Of a stretch of 19,600 bases of DNA, positions 13,796 to 19,600 are shown piece after piece (positions within the stretch are counted from its first letter, which is position 1; every line of letters starts with the position of its first letter). Source of the stretch: CAZGZU01 sp964529855. GTDB taxonomy: Bacteria; Patescibacteriota; Minisyncoccia; Portnoybacterales; UBA2143. Made by a program: the position numbers and the translations under genes. Below the pieces are notes generated by a model, which worked only from the letters and a program-made list of their open reading frames with translations, ran no database searches and was not told the origin of the DNA. The stretch covers positions 1 to 19,600 of the forward strand of contig CAZGZU010000014.1 in the NCBI GenBank assembly GCA_964529855.1. The letters are read 5' to 3'.

Positions 13796-14155
13796 ATGAA
13801 CAAGAAATCCTACGGCCAAGAACTAATCCTGGACTTATCTGATTGTCATCCTAAAGTAATTCGTTCTAAAAAGAAATTAGAAGAATTTGTTAACCAGCTT
13901 TGTAGATTAATCAGGATGAAAAAATATGGCCAAACTCTGATTGCTCATTTTGGCCATAGCAGTCCCAAGACAGTCGGTTATTCTTTGGTTCAGTTAATTG
14001 AAACCAGTTCCATCATCGGCCATTTCTCTGAACTCTATAATTCGGCCTATCTCAATATTTTTTCCTGCAAACCATTTGATGCTCAAAAAGCCGCTCAATT
14101 CACCAAAGAATTTTTTGGCGCTAAGAAAGTTAAAAAGAAAATTATCCATCGTTAA
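13796..14155 (+). CDS. Divergent SpeD-fold pyruvoyl-dependent decarboxylase homologue
   Basis: About 119 residues from ATG 13796; the frame is also open from ATG 13781 and TTG 13775, which lie at the palindrome edge. Aligned without gaps to the neighbour over the core, GYSLVQLIETSSIIGHF matches GVSGVALIAESHISIHS, and LNIFSCK matches IDIFTCG. The pyruvoyl Ser (S71), catalytic His (H76) and Cys (C91) are kept. The Glu before the cleavage Ser is Thr, the ESH signature becomes TSS, and the WPE segment becomes SEL. So it probably still self-processes but binds something other than, or in addition to, S-adenosylmethionine. Established work describes SpeD homologues that became pyruvoyl-dependent ornithine or arginine decarboxylases, and this is a candidate. 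A prozyme-like partner of SpeD is the alternative. No SD; the palindrome separates it from speD. Confidence 0.75.
   Translation: MNKKSYGQELILDLSDCHPKVIRSKKKLEEFVNQLCRLIRMKKYGQTLIAHFGHSSPKTVGYSLVQLIETSSIIGHFSELYNSAYLNIFSCKPFDAQKAAQFTKEFFGAKKVKKKIIHR
13798..13821 (+). repeat. Right copy of 24-nt direct repeat, covering the start of the second speD
   Basis: Matches 13641-13664 at 22 of 24 bases. It begins at the third base of the ATG start and encodes the NKKSYGQ segment. Confidence 0.7.
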
Positions 14156-14161
14156 ATCAGA

Positions 14162-14189
14162 TTGACTTTTTATCATATTCAGATAGAAT
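14162..14189 (+). promoter_or_regulatory. Promoter for the 14247 gene, overlapping the upstream terminator
   Basis: TTGACT (14162-14167), a 16-nt spacer and TAGAAT (14184-14189). The expected start near 14196 falls inside the left arm of the terminator hairpin, so its own transcript would not contain the full hairpin. Confidence 0.55.
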
Positions 14190-14220
14190 AAAAACAGCTT
14201 TTGGCTGTTTTTTGTTCTTT
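14190..14220 (+). terminator. Intrinsic terminator of the speD pair
   Basis: AAAAACAGC (14190-14198) pairs with GCTGTTTTT (14204-14212) around a 5-nt loop, followed by further T-rich sequence up to 14220. It lies 35 nt after the stop of the second speD. Confidence 0.75.
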
Positions 14221-14246
14221 AAAGAAAATTTATTAAAAGGAGTTGA

Positions 14247-14789
14247 ATGATGGAAGATATAAAGGAGATGGGACAAAAATTAGGTTTGTATATTAACAAA
14301 TATGGTTATGTCTGCGACAGGTTTGTGGCGGCTTTCGAGAAACAACTTGATAAGACAATGGGATTTTTAGGAAATTCCAAAGAATTTAAAGCTGTTGAGA
14401 GAAGAAGCGAAATGATATGGTCAGGTCAACAACAAGTTTACCTGGAAATTTTAAAGAAGCTGGCAGAGATTGACGATAGATTCAATAGAGTTCTTCGTAT
14501 TGCCTTACTTAATAAAAAAAGAGGAGAATTCTCCTATATATCGCATCGTAATATGGAAAGGATTGGGTTGACCATATGGCGCCGTCTGGGCAATGAGATT
14601 CCAGTTGTAAATTTAGATCTGGAAAGAGTAAAAAAGGCCTTAAAAAACCATGGCTATGTTTATATCAGAGATAAACTTGAAAGCGGTTGGTACTTTGGTC
14701 CGGATTATATCGGTAAGAGTTGGCAGGAGGCATTTGTTCACATGGAATCTTTTTTTAATATGAGAGACAGGAGGGAAGAATTTATTTAA
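14247..14789 (+). CDS. Conserved-looking protein of unknown function, 180 residues
   Basis: I do not recognise this family. The frame has two adjacent Met codons (14247 and 14250); the SD AAAGGAG ends at 14242, so the second Met has the better spacing. The protein is soluble, charged and mainly helical in its first ~100 residues (MGQKLGLYINKYGYVCDRF, then VYLEILKKLAEIDDRFNRVL). A more mixed C-terminal part follows with NHGYVYIRDKLESGWYFGPD and SWQEAFVHMESFF. It has no signal peptide, membrane span, cysteine cluster or nucleotide-binding loop. It has its own promoter and terminator between the speD pair and secA, so it is a single-gene unit. The standard SD sets it apart from its leaderless neighbours. 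Confidence 0.7.
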   Translation: MMEDIKEMGQKLGLYINKYGYVCDRFVAAFEKQLDKTMGFLGNSKEFKAVERRSEMIWSGQQQVYLEILKKLAEIDDRFNRVLRIALLNKKRGEFSYISHRNMERIGLTIWRRLGNEIPVVNLDLERVKKALKNHGYVYIRDKLESGWYFGPDYIGKSWQEAFVHMESFFNMRDRREEFI

Positions 14790-14828
14790 AAAGTCCGATT
14801 CAAGAGGGCTTTTTAAAATTGATTTTTT
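14788..14828 (+). terminator. Intrinsic terminator between the 14247 gene and secA
   Basis: AAAAAGTCC (14788-14796) pairs with GGGCTTTTT (14806-14814) with one G-U pair around a 9-nt loop. A second T-run (14823-14828) follows. The left arm begins inside the stop codon of the upstream gene. Confidence 0.65.
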
Positions 14829-14847
14829 ATCAAATCTGGGGTAGAAT
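14819..14847 (+). promoter_or_regulatory. secA promoter (leaderless)
   Basis: TTGATT (14819-14824), a 17-nt spacer and TAGAAT (14842-14847). ATG 14856 is 8 nt past the -10, so transcription would start at the ATG. No SD precedes it. The -35 sits in the T-rich tail of the upstream terminator. Confidence 0.6.
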
Positions 14848-14855
14848 AAGTTCGT

Positions 14856-17510
14856 ATGTCCATCTTGGATAAATTTTTAGGTGATTCTAATGAACGGAAA
14901 TTAAAAGAATATCAGGTATTGGTTGAAAAGATAAATCAGCTCGAACCGGAGTTCGGGCGTTTTTCTAATGAAAAAATAAAAGACAAGACAGATGAATTCA
15001 AAGAGAGATTGAAAAAAGGCGAATCATTGGATGATTTGTTAACTGAGGCCTTTGCTCTGGTGAGGGAAGCGGCTAAGCGGACTTTGGGCCAGCGCCATTT
15101 TGACGTTCAGCTGATTGGCGGCATGGTCCTTCATCAGGGTCAGATTGCCGAGATGAAAACCGGCGAAGGAAAAACCTTGGCCGCTACCCTGGCTATTTAT
15201 TTAAATGCTTTAACCGGCCAGGGAGTTCATGTGGTGACGGTTAACGATTATCTGGCCAGACGCGATACTAACTGGATGGGACCGGTTTATCATTTATTGG
15301 GATTGTCCTGCGCTTGTCTTAATCATGAAAAAACCTATATCTTTGAGCCACAGGCCGCTCCTGATAAGAACGAGGTAACCGTGGAAATGGAAAACCTGAA
15401 AGAAGTTCCCCGCCAGGAAGCTTATCAGGCGGACATTACTTACGGGACTAATAATGAATTTGGTTTTGATTATCTGCGGGACAACATGGCGCCTTCTCTG
15501 GAAATGATGGTTCAGCGAGAGCCATACTATGCCATTATTGACGAGATAGACAGCATTTTAATTGACGAGGCGCGTACTCCTTTGATTATCTCCGTGCCTG
15601 ACACGGAATCAACCAAATTGTATGAACAGTTCAGCCGGATTATTCCCCGCCTGGAAGAAAATGTTGATTATAATATTGATGAAAAGGCCCGGGCGGCTAC
15701 TTTAACCGAACAAGGCATTGCCAAAATTGAAAAGATTTTGGGCCTGGATAATATTTATCAACAGGGCGGCATTCGTTACGTTCATCATCTGGAGCAGGCC
15801 TTGCGGGCGCAAGCGCTTTTTAAAAAAGACAGGGATTATGTGGTTAAAGACGGTCAGGTGGTTATTGTTGACGAATTCACCGGTCGCTTAATGCCCGGTC
15901 GTCGTTACTCGGACGGCCTGCATCAGGCCCTGGAGGCCAAAGAAAAAGTCCAGGTGCAGCAGGAGAGCCGTACTTTGGCTTCCATTACTTTCCAGAATTA
16001 TTTTCGGATGTATCCCAAATTAGCCGGTATGACCGGTACAGCCGTGACTTCGGCTGAAGAGTTTCATAAGGTTTATCAATTGGAAGTAGTGGTCGTACCG
16101 ACCAACAAACCGATGATTAGAAAATATTTGCCGGACAGCGTTTACAAGACTCAAAAGGGCAAATTTGAGGCAATTGTCCGGGAAATCAAAGAACGGCATC
16201 AAAAGGGTCAGCCGGTTTTAGTGGGAACGGTCTCCATTGAGAAAAACGAATTACTTTCCGCTTATTTAAAAAAAGCCGGCATTCCTCACCAGGTGCTTAA
16301 TGCCAAGAATCACGAACAGGAAGCAGCCATTATTGCCCAGGCCGGCAGAAAAGGGGCGGTTACTGTGGCCACTAACATGGCTGGTCGGGGAGTAGACATT
16401 GTTTTAGGCGGACGTTCAGAGGATGCCAAGAACGATGAATATAAACAGGTAGTTGCTTTAGACGGTCTTCACGTTATTGGCACGGAACGGCATGAAGCGC
16501 GGCGCATTGACGACCAGTTACGAGGTCGGGCCGGTCGGCAGGGCGACCCCGGTTCCAGTCAGTTCTTTGTTTCTCTGGAAGATGATTTGATGAGAATTTT
16601 TGGCGGTGACCGGGTTAAATCAATGATGGAAATGTTGAAAGTGCCGGAAGATCAGCCCATTGAAAACAAGATAGTTTCCAAAGCAATTGAATCAGCCCAA
16701 GCCAGGATTGAGGGATTTAATTTTGATATCAGAAAGCACGTTTTGGAATATGATGATGTGATGAATAAACAGAGGGAGACGATTTACAAAAAGCGGCGGG
16801 AAGTCTTAACCAAGAAAAATGTTAAGTCGGAAATTCAGGAAATGATTAAAACTGAGATTGAAAGGATTATTCAATTTCATAGTCAAAGCGGCGAGATTAA
16901 CTACAAGGAGATAGGGGAGATTATTAAAAGTATTTTTCCAATAGCAGATGAGGGCAGAGGTTTGACCTCGACTAGTAGTGATCTTTCGCCAAAGGCGAAA
17001 GGTCGCGCTAGGCAGGTCGAACCTCGTGGTGGCTTAGAACAAGTTTTAAGAAATCTCAAAGCTCCAGAGAAAATAATTGATTATTTAACTAAATTGGCTG
17101 AAGGGGCCTATCAGAAAAAAGAAGCCGAAATGGAAGAAAAGAATATGCGCCAGATTGAAAAATTCGTTCTCTTGCGCAGCATTGATACTTTGTGGATGGA
17201 CCATTTGGATAATATGGACCATTTGCGCGACAGCGTTCGCTTGCGGGCTTATGGACAGAAAGACCCCCTGGTTGAGTATAAGAATGAAGGGATTAAAATG
17301 TTTCAGCGTTTGCTAAACTCTATTCAGGTTACGGTGGTCAGCACGATTTATAAGGTAGCTTTGGCACCGGCTAATCAGGGTCATCCTGGACAGAATCCTA
17401 AGCGAACCGGCGATAAACAAAAAGTCGGCCGCAATGACCCCTGTCCCTGCGGGAAAATTAATCCTAAAACCGGTAAGCCATTAAAATATAAAAAATGTTG
17501 TGGTAGATAA
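14856..17510 (+). CDS. secA: Preprotein translocase ATPase SecA, with an in-frame palindromic insertion
   Basis: This 884-residue protein is the motor that drives unfolded preproteins through SecYEG. Visible features are the N-terminal [17 protein letters not shown], Walker A in [11 protein letters not shown] (K106), [28 protein letters not shown], the DEAD-type [18 protein letters not shown], and the preprotein cross-linking domain around [46 protein letters not shown] and the helical scaffold with [16 protein letters not shown] follow. The C-terminal zinc motif is NDPCPCG...KYKKCCGR (C863, C865, C881, C882) with a longer gap than the usual CPCGSGKKYKxCC form. Residues about 701-724 ([20 protein letters not shown] and VEPR) are extra, coded by a 69-nt hairpin in the variable region before GLEQVLRNL. 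Both flanks stay in frame and read as normal SecA. Confidence 0.97.
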   Translation: MSILDKFLGDSNERKLKEYQVLVEKINQLEPEFGRFSNEKIKDKTDEFKERLKKGESLDDLLTEAFALVREAAKRTLGQRHFDVQLIGGMVLHQGQIAEMKTGEGKTLAATLAIYLNALTGQGVHVVTVNDYLARRDTNWMGPVYHLLGLSCACLNHEKTYIFEPQAAPDKNEVTVEMENLKEVPRQEAYQADITYGTNNEFGFDYLRDNMAPSLEMMVQREPYYAIIDEIDSILIDEARTPLIISVPDTESTKLYEQFSRIIPRLEENVDYNIDEKARAATLTEQGIAKIEKILGLDNIYQQGGIRYVHHLEQALRAQALFKKDRDYVVKDGQVVIVDEFTGRLMPGRRYSDGLHQALEAKEKVQVQQESRTLASITFQNYFRMYPKLAGMTGTAVTSAEEFHKVYQLEVVVVPTNKPMIRKYLPDSVYKTQKGKFEAIVREIKERHQKGQPVLVGTVSIEKNELLSAYLKKAGIPHQVLNAKNHEQEAAIIAQAGRKGAVTVATNMAGRGVDIVLGGRSEDAKNDEYKQVVALDGLHVIGTERHEARRIDDQLRGRAGRQGDPGSSQFFVSLEDDLMRIFGGDRVKSMMEMLKVPEDQPIENKIVSKAIESAQARIEGFNFDIRKHVLEYDDVMNKQRETIYKKRREVLTKKNVKSEIQEMIKTEIERIIQFHSQSGEINYKEIGEIIKSIFPIADEGRGLTSTSSDLSPKAKGRARQVEPRGGLEQVLRNLKAPEKIIDYLTKLAEGAYQKKEAEMEEKNMRQIEKFVLLRSIDTLWMDHLDNMDHLRDSVRLRAYGQKDPLVEYKNEGIKMFQRLLNSIQVTVVSTIYKVALAPANQGHPGQNPKRTGDKQKVGRNDPCPCGKINPKTGKPLKYKKCCGR
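16957..17025. repeat. 69-nt near-perfect palindrome inserted in the secA reading frame
   Basis: GAGGTTTGACCT (16957-16968) pairs with AGGTCGAACCTC (17014-17025) over 12 bp with one G-U. CTAG (16972-16975) pairs with CTAG (17008-17011). The inner arm GTGATCTTTCGCC (16978-16990) pairs with GGCGAAAGGTCGC (16994-17006) with two G-U pairs. The loop is three As (16991-16993). The stem is therefore nearly continuous over about 30 bp, yet the frame is open throughout. This is unlike the surrounding secA sequence and resembles palindromic elements known to insert in-frame in Rickettsia genes. Confidence 0.85.
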
Positions 17511-17545
17511 AAAAATCGCCCGGACTTATTAAAAGCCCAGGCGAT
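17508..17545 (-). terminator. Intrinsic terminator of the 17561 gene (minus strand)
   Basis: On the minus strand ATCGCC (17545-17540) pairs with GGCGAT (17520-17515), extended by a mismatch and two G-C pairs, followed by a T-run that reads into the secA stop codon. On the plus strand no T-run follows, although the stem may still end secA transcripts. Confidence 0.7.
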
Positions 17546-17560
17546 GCAAGGTATTGTTGT

Positions 17561-18052
17561 TTAGCTCGCGAGACGCTTATAAATAAAGAATGGCACAAGC
17601 CTGAGAATTTTCTCTCGCTTATTCCATGCTTTGCGGTAGCGAATTCGTTCTTGCGTGGACTCGGGGCAGAACCAGGAATCTTTTGGATAGCGTTCAATTT
17701 CCTTACAGGCACGAAGTTTGATTTGTGTTCCAGCTTCGTTAACGGCCCGTTGGACATCTCGCAGAGCTCGCCAGAGATGCGGTTTAGCGGCGATAATCAA
17801 CAATTCCGTAAGTCCATGTTGTTTTGCCCATTGAACGGCTCCCCTCGCAATTCGGAGAGTCGGCGGCGGATTACCCGGTTCTTCGTCGATGTAGTCCACT
17901 AAGATATCGTTTTCGACACGAACATCAAGCTGTGTGTAAACGCGAACTTTAAGTTCACGAGACTTCTGTGAAGCGATCTGCGCGATACGCCGGTTAGACA
18001 GAATTGTCCAAGGACGCCCAAAACCAAAAGCCAATATTCCTATCTTTTCCAA
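17561..18052 (-). CDS. DUF218/YdcF-like small protein, hypothetical
   Basis: This 163-residue protein probably uses a TTG start at 18052, chosen because GGAGG (18063-18059, minus strand) lies 6 nt upstream; no in-frame ATG is near. Residues after ~55 read DEEPGNPPPTLRIARGAVQW and then KQHGLTELLIIAAKPHLWRA. The order of polar loop, Rossmann-like strand and H-x-x-RA helix recalls the DUF218 (YdcF/SanA/ElyC) fold, but the protein is shorter than those and lacks a membrane anchor, so this is a weak assignment. The C-terminal part (WFCPESTQERIRYRKAWNKR) is basic. It is a monocistronic unit on the strand opposite secA with its own consensus-like promoter and terminator, and its base composition is GC-richer than the neighbouring 18.1-18.7 kb genes. 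Confidence 0.55.
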   Translation of the reverse strand: MEKIGILAFGFGRPWTILSNRRIAQIASQKSRELKVRVYTQLDVRVENDILVDYIDEEPGNPPPTLRIARGAVQWAKQHGLTELLIIAAKPHLWRALRDVQRAVNEAGTQIKLRACKEIERYPKDSWFCPESTQERIRYRKAWNKREKILRLVPFFIYKRLAS

Positions 18053-18085
18053 AGTGCGCCTCCTTATCGGGATTTACTGCCATAT

Positions 18086-18114
18086 GTCATAACAAATATC
18101 ATATGATTTGTCAA
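18086..18114 (-). promoter_or_regulatory. Promoter of the 17561 gene
   Basis: On the minus strand TTGACA (18114-18109) is followed after 17 nt by TATGAC (18091-18086). It gives a leader of roughly 25-30 nt that contains the GGAGG site at 18063-18059 and so supports the TTG start at 18052. Confidence 0.6.
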
Positions 18115-18120
18115 TTCACG

Positions 18121-18150
18121 TGGCAAATTGGTTGGGGCAAGAAATATAAA
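18121..18150 (+). promoter_or_regulatory. Weak candidate promoter for the 18158 gene
   Basis: TGGCAA (18121-18126), an 18-nt spacer and TATAAA (18145-18150). ATG 18158 begins 8 nt after the -10 with 7 intervening nt, repeating the leaderless geometry. The -35 is poor. Confidence 0.25.
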
Positions 18151-18157
18151 AAGTGCC

Positions 18158-18646
18158 ATGGGAAATAAAAGGGAAAAATCAAAATTCAAAATTCTTCATT
18201 ATCAGAATTATTTAGAGATGATTAAAGGCAGTCGGAACAGTCAGATGTTCCGGCATCTTTATGTTTTGGAGAATAATAAGAAAAAAGACATTCTTCAAAA
18301 AGGAGAACTTTCCTGCGCTTGTTACCTCTCCTCAATCTTAAAAATCTTTGATTTGATTTCCAGTCCGCATGTTACAGTTAAAGGCACTCTGGAAGACATG
18401 ACTAAGAATGATTGGCATTCAAGCAAGAAATTAAAGCCGGGCAATGTTTTGCTCTGGGAAGCAGTCAGGTTTCCTAATGGCTCAACTCATCAACATCTTG
18501 GCTTTTATCTGGGAAAGAATAAGGCGATGAGCAATTCTCCTGAAAGGGGTGTGCCAATAATTCATCATTTTACTTATGGTCAGGATACAAAAGGCCGTCC
18601 CAAAAGAAAAATCATTAAAATATTAACTCATCGGATGATTAAATAA
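18158..18646 (+). CDS. NlpC/P60-like cysteine peptidase-fold protein, cytoplasmic-looking
   Basis: 162 residues from ATG 18158; the frame is also open to a TTG at 18128, but 18158 fits the promoter candidate. ILQKGELSCACYLSSILKIF (about 45-64) resembles the nucleophile helix of NlpC/P60 folds, with C53 or C55 as the candidate Cys. KPGNVLLWE and HQHLGFYLGKNKAMSNS follow, with H113 as the candidate His on the central strand. VPIIHHFTYG holds a possible third polar residue. NlpC/P60 enzymes usually cut peptidoglycan peptides, but there is no signal peptide here, so the target may be different or export may be non-classical. The stop overlaps the next start as TAATG, suggesting coupled expression. 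Confidence 0.55.
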   Translation: MGNKREKSKFKILHYQNYLEMIKGSRNSQMFRHLYVLENNKKKDILQKGELSCACYLSSILKIFDLISSPHVTVKGTLEDMTKNDWHSSKKLKPGNVLLWEAVRFPNGSTHQHLGFYLGKNKAMSNSPERGVPIIHHFTYGQDTKGRPKRKIIKILTHRMIK

Positions 18647-18981
18647 TGTTTGCCAAAGAGCCGAAAAACACTAAGGAAATTTACTGGACTAAACATGTTA
18701 AGGAAAAGATGCGTTATTACGGTTTAAGCGAGGGTCGCTTGCGCCGGATTTTAAAAAGTCCCCAGCGCCGGGAAAAAGGCATTGCTCCGGAAACAATTGC
18801 TTTAATGCAAAAAGCCCAAACAAAAAAGCCCAGCGAAATTTGGTTAATGTATCAATTAGCTGGTTCAAAAAAGAAAATGATTTCGGCCTGGCGCTATCCG
18901 GGCATTAGTCCAAAAGGCGAAGCTATTCCCATTCCTGAAGATATTATTGAAGAACTGAAGAAAATTGACTATTTATTTTAA
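18646..18981 (+). CDS. Small DUF4258-like protein (possible RelE/BrnT-like fold)
   Basis: 111 residues, starting at ATG 18646 within TAATG, one base overlapping the previous stop. The beginning IYWTKHVKEKMRYYGLSEGR is reminiscent of DUF4258/BrnT-like proteins, which open with a strand, a His-containing helix and then an R-x-x-x-hydrophobic helix (here RLRRILKSPQRRE). Strand-like IWLMYQ and KMISAWRYPGISP follow. Related folds act as ribosome-dependent toxins, but no antitoxin is recognisable next to it; the only partner is the upstream NlpC/P60-like gene. A housekeeping RNA-binding role is equally possible. The C-terminus carries a promoter candidate for the next gene. Confidence 0.45.
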   Translation: MFAKEPKNTKEIYWTKHVKEKMRYYGLSEGRLRRILKSPQRREKGIAPETIALMQKAQTKKPSEIWLMYQLAGSKKKMISAWRYPGISPKGEAIPIPEDIIEELKKIDYLF

Positions 18982-18992
18982 TATGATATAGT
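18965..18992 (+). promoter_or_regulatory. Candidate promoter of the purD-like gene
   Basis: TTGACT (18965-18970), a 16-nt spacer and TATAGT (18987-18992), with the -35 inside the upstream gene's last codons. The leader would be about 55 nt. It carries AGGAGG at 19007-19012 with no start codon after it, and GGAGG at 19041-19045 that serves ATG 19054. Confidence 0.45.
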
Positions 18993-19053
18993 GAAGCATT
19001 ATAATAAGGAGGGCTTAACAAAAGAATAAATCCAAGAAAAGGAGGAAAAGCAA

Positions 19054-19600
19054 ATGAAAGTATTGGTTTATGGTTCAGGCGGCAGAGACCATTGTTTGGC
19101 TGACAGCTATGGAAACAGTCAGCATGTGGATGAGGTTTTTATTATGCCTGGCAATCCAGGCATAAAGTACACTCCAAAAGGCGAGAGAGGACTGATAAAG
19201 ATTGTGCCTGATTTGGGCGATTTCGGGAAAGTGGCAGCTTTTTGTGAAGAGAATAAGGTGGACCTGGTGGACGTAGGTTCAGAAAATCCCCTTAAAGACG
19301 GCTTAGTTGACGTTCTAACTGAGAAAGGAATTCGGGCCATAGGTCCGCTAAGTGAGTTCGTTAGGATTGAAGATGACAGGGCCTGGAGAGATACGGAGCT
19401 TAGAATAGCAATCCCCAAACCGGAATTTGAGGAATTCGATGACGTCCATAAAGCCAAAGAGTACGTCCGCAATATTGGCTATCAGGTAGTGGTTAAGGAT
19501 AATAATGTGGCTGCCGGAAAGGGATGTATTGTTTGTGAGGATGCCAAGCATGCTGAATGGGCTATTGAACAACTGATGGTTAAACGAGCCTTTGGTAACC
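19054..19600 (+). CDS. PurD-like ATP-grasp protein, phosphoribosylamine-glycine ligase family, 5' part
   Basis: The frame is open from ATG 19054 to the right edge (182 codons). The SD GGAGG ends 8 nt before the start. The N-terminus MKVLVYGSGGRDHCLADSYG, then IMPGNPGI, VDVGSENPLKDGLVD and AIGPLSEFVRIE follow the PurD N-terminal domain (GxGGREHALA, PGN, GPExPLxxGxxD, GPS). VVVKDNNVAAGKGCIV corresponds to the ATP-grasp KADGLAAGKGVxV. Several usually constant positions differ: GREH is GRDH, GPE is GSE, the EGSK-x-F-x-K segment is EDDRAW, and ADG is DNN. PurD joins glycine to phosphoribosylamine in purine synthesis, but the substitutions leave open a different carboxylate-amine ligase activity. 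The C-terminal half lies outside the window. Confidence 0.75.
   Translation, partial: MKVLVYGSGGRDHCLADSYGNSQHVDEVFIMPGNPGIKYTPKGERGLIKIVPDLGDFGKVAAFCEENKVDLVDVGSENPLKDGLVDVLTEKGIRAIGPLSEFVRIEDDRAWRDTELRIAIPKPEFEEFDDVHKAKEYVRNIGYQVVVKDNNVAAGKGCIVCEDAKHAEWAIEQLMVKRAFGN

Noticed and set aside
13796..14155. Second SpeD as a catalytically dead protein with the pyruvoyl Ser replaced by Thr
   Set aside because: This follows only if the Glu residues are aligned, which forces a gap before the Cys. The gapless alignment anchored on S-x-V-x-L-I and IF(T/S)C keeps Ser71, His76 and Cys91.
19007..19040. Small leader peptide after the first AGGAGG before the purD-like gene
   Set aside because: No ATG, GTG or TTG follows at usable distance and the frames close quickly.
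1..19600. tRNA, rRNA, CRISPR array or transposase-bearing insertion sequence
   Set aside because: Nothing with the needed structure or conserved motifs was seen on either strand; gaps between genes are too short for most of these.

Overview
The window looks like chromosome from a bacterium of the Candidate Phyla Radiation (Patescibacteria, Parcubacteria-like). This is inferred from overall style and not from a marker gene: compact genes with frequent ATGA and TAATG overlaps, few Shine-Dalgarno (SD) sites, several -10 boxes only 6-8 nt from the start codon, and a typical mix of surface protease, MurB, SecA, a small lysine/arginine-rich chromatin-like protein, an NlpC/P60-like protein and small conserved unknowns. 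No tRNA, rRNA, CRISPR array or insertion sequence with a transposase was seen. No gene-free stretch exceeds about 165 nt.

Layout. (1) 1-3239, plus strand: the 3' end of a GT4 glycosyltransferase, a nucleotidyltransferase-fold protein and a GT-C-like membrane protein. (2) 3232-9319, minus strand: one envelope-glycan/lipid operon read from right to left: polyprenyl-phosphate sugar-phosphotransferase, DPM1-like GT2, two tandem B12-binding radical SAM proteins, and a YbhN/AglD-like membrane protein whose end overlaps the convergent plus-strand gene. Regions 1 and 2 together look like a surface polysaccharide or glycolipid assembly locus and are clearly AT-richer than most of the rest. (3) 9320-9396: a divergent promoter region. 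(4) 9397-12754, plus strand: a secreted M30-like zinc metalloprotease with an IPT/TIG domain and a twofold C-terminal repeat, murB (ATGA-coupled), and an HPF/RaiA ribosome hibernation factor. (5) 12883-14155: a 66-residue histone-H1-like protein, a canonical SpeD (S-adenosylmethionine decarboxylase proenzyme) and a divergent second SpeD-fold protein that keeps the Ser/His/Cys catalytic positions. A palindromic insert with 29-nt perfect inverted repeats lies between the two speD genes. (6) 14247-17510: an unknown 180-residue protein and secA. The secA frame carries a 69-nt near-perfect hairpin encoding about 24 extra residues. (7) 17561-19600: a minus-strand DUF218/YdcF-like protein with its own promoter and terminator, an NlpC/P60-like protein coupled to a small DUF4258-like protein, and the 5' part of a divergent purD-like ATP-grasp gene.

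The most unusual signals are: (a) the palindromic element that became coding sequence inside secA; (b) the inverted-repeat insert, flanked by a 22/24 direct repeat, that appears to have split a formerly ATGA-coupled speD-speD pair; (c) the divergent SpeD paralogue itself, a candidate pyruvoyl-dependent amino-acid decarboxylase; (d) repeated leaderless promoter geometry, with promoters built into the preceding terminators.
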